Below are positions 60,822-64,000 of a stretch of 64,000 nt of DNA, in pieces. Location of the stretch: the NCBI GenBank assembly GCA_030141605.1, contig JAQGDQ010000539.1, forward strand, positions 84,355 to 148,354. The letters are read 5' to 3'. Position numbers and translations under genes: made by a program. Every line of letters starts with the position of its first letter. Within the stretch, counting starts at the first letter, position 1. The stretch is from Tubiluchus corallicola (Eukaryota; Priapulida; Priapulimorpha; Priapulimorphida; Tubiluchidae). The notes beneath the pieces are model-generated. The model was not told where the DNA came from. It worked only from the letters and a program-made list of their open reading frames with translations, and made no database searches.

Positions 60822-61022
60822 AGTGGCGTTTATGTAGCATCCGGAATGCGTTTACATTATGGAATAGCTCTCGGAATAGCTACGGAATAAAAATCAATAG
60901 GAAATAGCTGCAGAAAAAATAACCCATAACGCAGACCTCACAAGCGAGTGCATTGAAAACAATATAAGCCGATTTTATCTATAACATATACATAACATTC
61001 GGGATGCTACATAAACGCCACT
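60822..61022. mobile_element. PIF/Harbinger-like MITE (201 bp)
   Basis: The left end AGTGGCGTTTATGTAGCATC and the right end (reversed) match over about 28 bp with one mismatch (CCGGAATG against CCCGAATG). The flanks are TTA on both sides (60819-60821 and 61023-61025), the 3-bp TWA duplication expected for PIF/Harbinger elements. It is non-coding. Confidence 0.75.
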
Positions 61023-61081
61023 TTAAGCAGCATTTCAAGACCTCAAACAGTTTTATGAGTTTTCTAAGTTAATTGATATAG

Positions 61082-61082
<1 letters not shown>

Positions 61083-61180
<98 letters not shown>

Positions 61181-61194
61181 TTTAGTAGTAGTAA

Positions 61195-61225
<31 letters not shown>

Positions 61226-61320
61226 TGTTGTTGTAGTAGCAGTTGCTGTTGTTGTTGTTGTTCTTGTAGTAATAGTAGTACAGTAATAGCAGTAGCTGCA
61301 ATAATGGCAGTGGCAGTAGA
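61083..61320 (+). repeat. compound trinucleotide microsatellite (AAT)n-(AGT)n-(TTG)n
   Basis: About 32 AAT units (61083-61180), then AGT/TAG units to about 61224, then TTG/TGC-type units and degenerate AGT to about 61320. The long poly-Leu frame on the minus strand is a product of this repeat. Confidence 0.97.
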
Positions 61321-61374
61321 TTGGCTTATTAAAATCTCTGAAGGAAAATCGATATTCATTGTAGTTTAATTTAC

Positions 61375-62095
61375 CTTAAAAATATCGAAATTGCCACATA
61401 ATATACGCGCGTAGAGTTCCTTGCTTAAAAATGAAAAAGAAACTTGAATCATCCGTGTCTCCCGCCAAACAAACATCGTTGTGGGAATATTTGAAAACAC
61501 TGACGCAAGTTGGTCGGCGTGTTTAATAAAACTTCTGCAATTCACATAAAAATTCCACTATTCTAGCAGATTGAATCTTTGTGTTTAACTTCGTTTATGT
61601 AAAAAAATTTTAGTGTTTATGTAAAACGTTTTAGTCAACGGATAAATTTGCAATACATGTACTTGCAAAGTTGTACATATCTTTAATCAACAAGATTGTA
61701 CCTCAAAATTCGTAAACATAGAATTCTGCGAGGCTGCGTGCGCCGAGCATACATGTGTTGTACAGTTTACTTAGCTTATAGAGCTCAGTTTTAGCTATAA
61801 TGCCTATAATTATTTTGTTACTTCTTTCGGCGTTAACTAGCCGAGTTGGAGATTATTATATTATAATGGGTAACTGGTTTTCGATACATAGTAGGCAGCG
61901 CGATTTACCAAAAAGCAAAAAATGTATTCGTAATCTTTCGTTTTAGGGTAACCGGATGACGCCATTTTTTATTCCGAATTAGCGAAGCTTGAAGTGATCG
62001 CGACATTAAATGGATTTTACTAATTACACGAAGCACTTATCCTCAAATATTAAAATAAGCTCACCTTCCTAAGAGACTTTGGCTTTTGCTACAAA
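61375..62095 (+). repeat. dispersed repeat family R3, copy 2
   Basis: Diverged direct-orientation counterpart of 52245-53095, shorter by about 130 bp through internal gaps. The left end lies close to the trinucleotide microsatellite. Confidence 0.7.
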
Positions 62096-64000
62096 AGAAA
62101 CTGCGTCTACATGAACAATGCCGAGTTTACGCGATATTTAAGTTGTATAAATTTAAGTCTTAAGCTGCGGGTACTTGCACTGTCAGTTAGCCTCAGTGTA
62201 TACTGTAAAACCTGCTAGAAAATTTTGAAAACAGTTGATGGGATATCACAAGCTGTACGTAAAACGCAGAAAATTATTACTGCAAACATAAACATTTTTG
62301 AGCCCAAGACTTCTAATTTTTTCTTACCATTCTATGTTTAGTTTATTAAATTGTGGATAATTATTAAATTATTATGAGTATAACTTGTAATGAACACGAA
62401 ATCGTTAATATTAATTTCGGCGTCGCAAAGTCCTACAGGAAGTGCTTAGTCAGACAATAGTTTCCTTGATGCTACCTGCACTTGCCACATTCACGTTTTC
62501 TTCTTTTCCTAATAACATTAATATTGTTGTGCTATCAGCTAGTGATGTAACGTGTTTATTACTTCATGGGAATGCATTCTTAAGTCTTAAATTCAACTGT
62601 TCAATCTTTCAGTATATGCCGGATTTCATTAATTGCAGCGTTTTTAAACTATATAAAACTAATCCTCCTCATTGACAATGTTTATTTGCTAATATTTTAT
62701 TTTACTTATTAAGCTTTTCATAGTCTATGTTGTACAATCGCGCTTAATTTCCAGTGATGTGACATTATGTCAACTCGTGTTTAATTTCTAATTTAATTCT
62801 GTTTAATTTAATTGCATGTTAGTTATGTGTTGTGGGCATTGTGGAGAGAATCAATGTATCAGTTAACTGAAACTGTCCGATTCAAACCAATGAGCTTTTC
62901 TTAAAATAAAAGAGTTAGTCCTCAAGAGTCAATATTATGTTACACCATCTCATTTTCACCGACTTATTTTGACCTTATAGATACTGTCTCCTGCAAATTA
63001 GGTAATATTTATAAAATACTACTTGAAGAACCAAAAAATAAAAATAAAAAAGGAGATGGATATACCATTTTATACAGGATAATGGAGATATTGAGAGTAC
63101 GAAGTATTCCCTTGGATTCTCTTGCACTCTTGGGCGACGAAATATGACTAGAACGATCTACAGTCCTGCATCCTCGGTAAATAGATTCAGTTAACTACTA
63201 GGTCGCGCTTGGAAGCTATAAGATATAAAGTTACTAACTTGTCATACTAATAAATACAAAGCATATTGTAACAGTGGTATACATAAACTGTTTAGTATAT
63301 TACAATGCCATTCAGTTTGTTTAATATTAGCAGTAGTATCTGCCTCATTAAGATGTAAACGAAGTAATAAGTGCCTTATACTTATATTGGCAAGTTACCT
63401 GTGTTCCCATTTTATAACTCTTTAATCAAATATTTCAAATTTGTTTTTTCCTACCTGACTTCTTACCGTCACTCCTACAAAGTTAACTTCCACAAAATCT
63501 GCAATTCTAAAATTTGTTTACAGTTTTTGTGGTCGCGTTTAATATTCCTTCTGATTCTCCTGCTATATTTTCTACAAGCCTGCTGCAAGATGCTGGTACA
63601 CTGAATTGTTCTGCATTGATTGATGTTGGTTTGTAGCTTGATCGATTAACTGAAGCTGAAATCCTAATCGTGCTGTCAGTTTTGAGTAAAAACTCCGTCA
63701 GAAAGCGTACAAAGACTATCAAAGTTTTTCGTGCGTTTTCGATAAAGAGTACGCCATGCTATCTAATGGAAAATCTGTCTGTAAACGAATCTTTAGCAAT
63801 TGCGGATTTTCTTTCAGTTCAGAATAAGTATCAGAGAAGGTTGTATAATATGTTAATTATTAGCATCTGCGAAACGGATCTAATGGTAGCCAAATAAATA
63901 AATGCATACACCTAAATGATGAAAGGAGTTTCCAGGAAAATAGTAAAAGAAGGAAGAGCAAACAAAAAAGAAGGAAGAAGTTCCGAAAAATATACAAAAG
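62096..64000. other. non-coding, nothing recognised
   Basis: AT-rich. Short open frames (such as those at 62442-62675 and 63670-63897) have no recognisable motif or splice context. A short AAATAAATAAAT run lies near 63892. Confidence 0.4.

Noticed and set aside
61069-61359. 96-codon minus-strand frame, almost all leucine with some glutamine
   Set aside because: It is the translation of the (AAT)n-(AGT)n-(TTG)n microsatellite and has no independent coding evidence.

Overview
This window is genomic DNA from an animal, most likely a non-vertebrate metazoan. It is AT-rich. Its genes are split by GT-AG introns from about 100 bp to 6 kb, and most of the rest is non-LTR retrotransposon debris, MITE-like elements, SINE-like repeats and micro/minisatellites. 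No bacterial-style operon, rRNA, convincing tRNA, CRISPR array or virus was seen. The species cannot be fixed from the sequence alone.

Four protein-coding genes can be assembled exon by exon. (1) Positions 5316-7947 (+) hold the last three coding exons of a peptidyl-alpha-hydroxyglycine alpha-amidating lyase (PAL); its 5' exons lie outside the window or were not found. (2) Positions 20653-35807 (+) hold a complete nine-exon cytosolic aspartate aminotransferase (GOT1-like, 412 aa). (3) Positions 45077-47800 (+) hold a complete eight-exon secreted tectonin/tachylectin-type beta-propeller protein (571 aa, 12 repeats). (4) Positions 53337-49041 (-) hold a complete four-exon PRELI-domain mitochondrial lipid-transfer protein (PRELID1-like, 214 aa). 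The tectonin and PRELID1 genes converge, with poly(A) signals about 0.9 kb apart.

Between genes: 1-5.3 kb has a head-to-head SINE-like palindrome and dispersed repeats. 8-14 kb is non-coding with microsatellites, an 84-91 bp tandem repeat and a LINE N-terminal fragment with a 2A-like motif. 14.5-19 kb carries two minus-strand APE/RT LINE copies, followed by a hAT-like MITE and a plus-strand LINE 3' end. 37.8-42.3 kb is a LINE graveyard with one element nested in another. 43.5-44.1 kb holds a Penelope-like GIY-YIG remnant and a second hAT-like MITE. A third hAT-like MITE sits in the last PRELID1 intron. 57-58.5 kb is a tetranucleotide tract followed by a 62-bp minisatellite. 60.8-62.1 kb holds a Harbinger-like MITE, a compound trinucleotide microsatellite and a diverged copy of a sequence also found in PRELID1 intron 1.

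The four genes have unrelated jobs: peptide-hormone amidation, amino-acid/malate-aspartate metabolism, secreted lectin-type recognition and mitochondrial phospholipid transport. They are neighbours rather than a pathway. The most interesting coding object is the tectonin protein, whose 12 blades follow a strict three-blade periodicity repeated four times.
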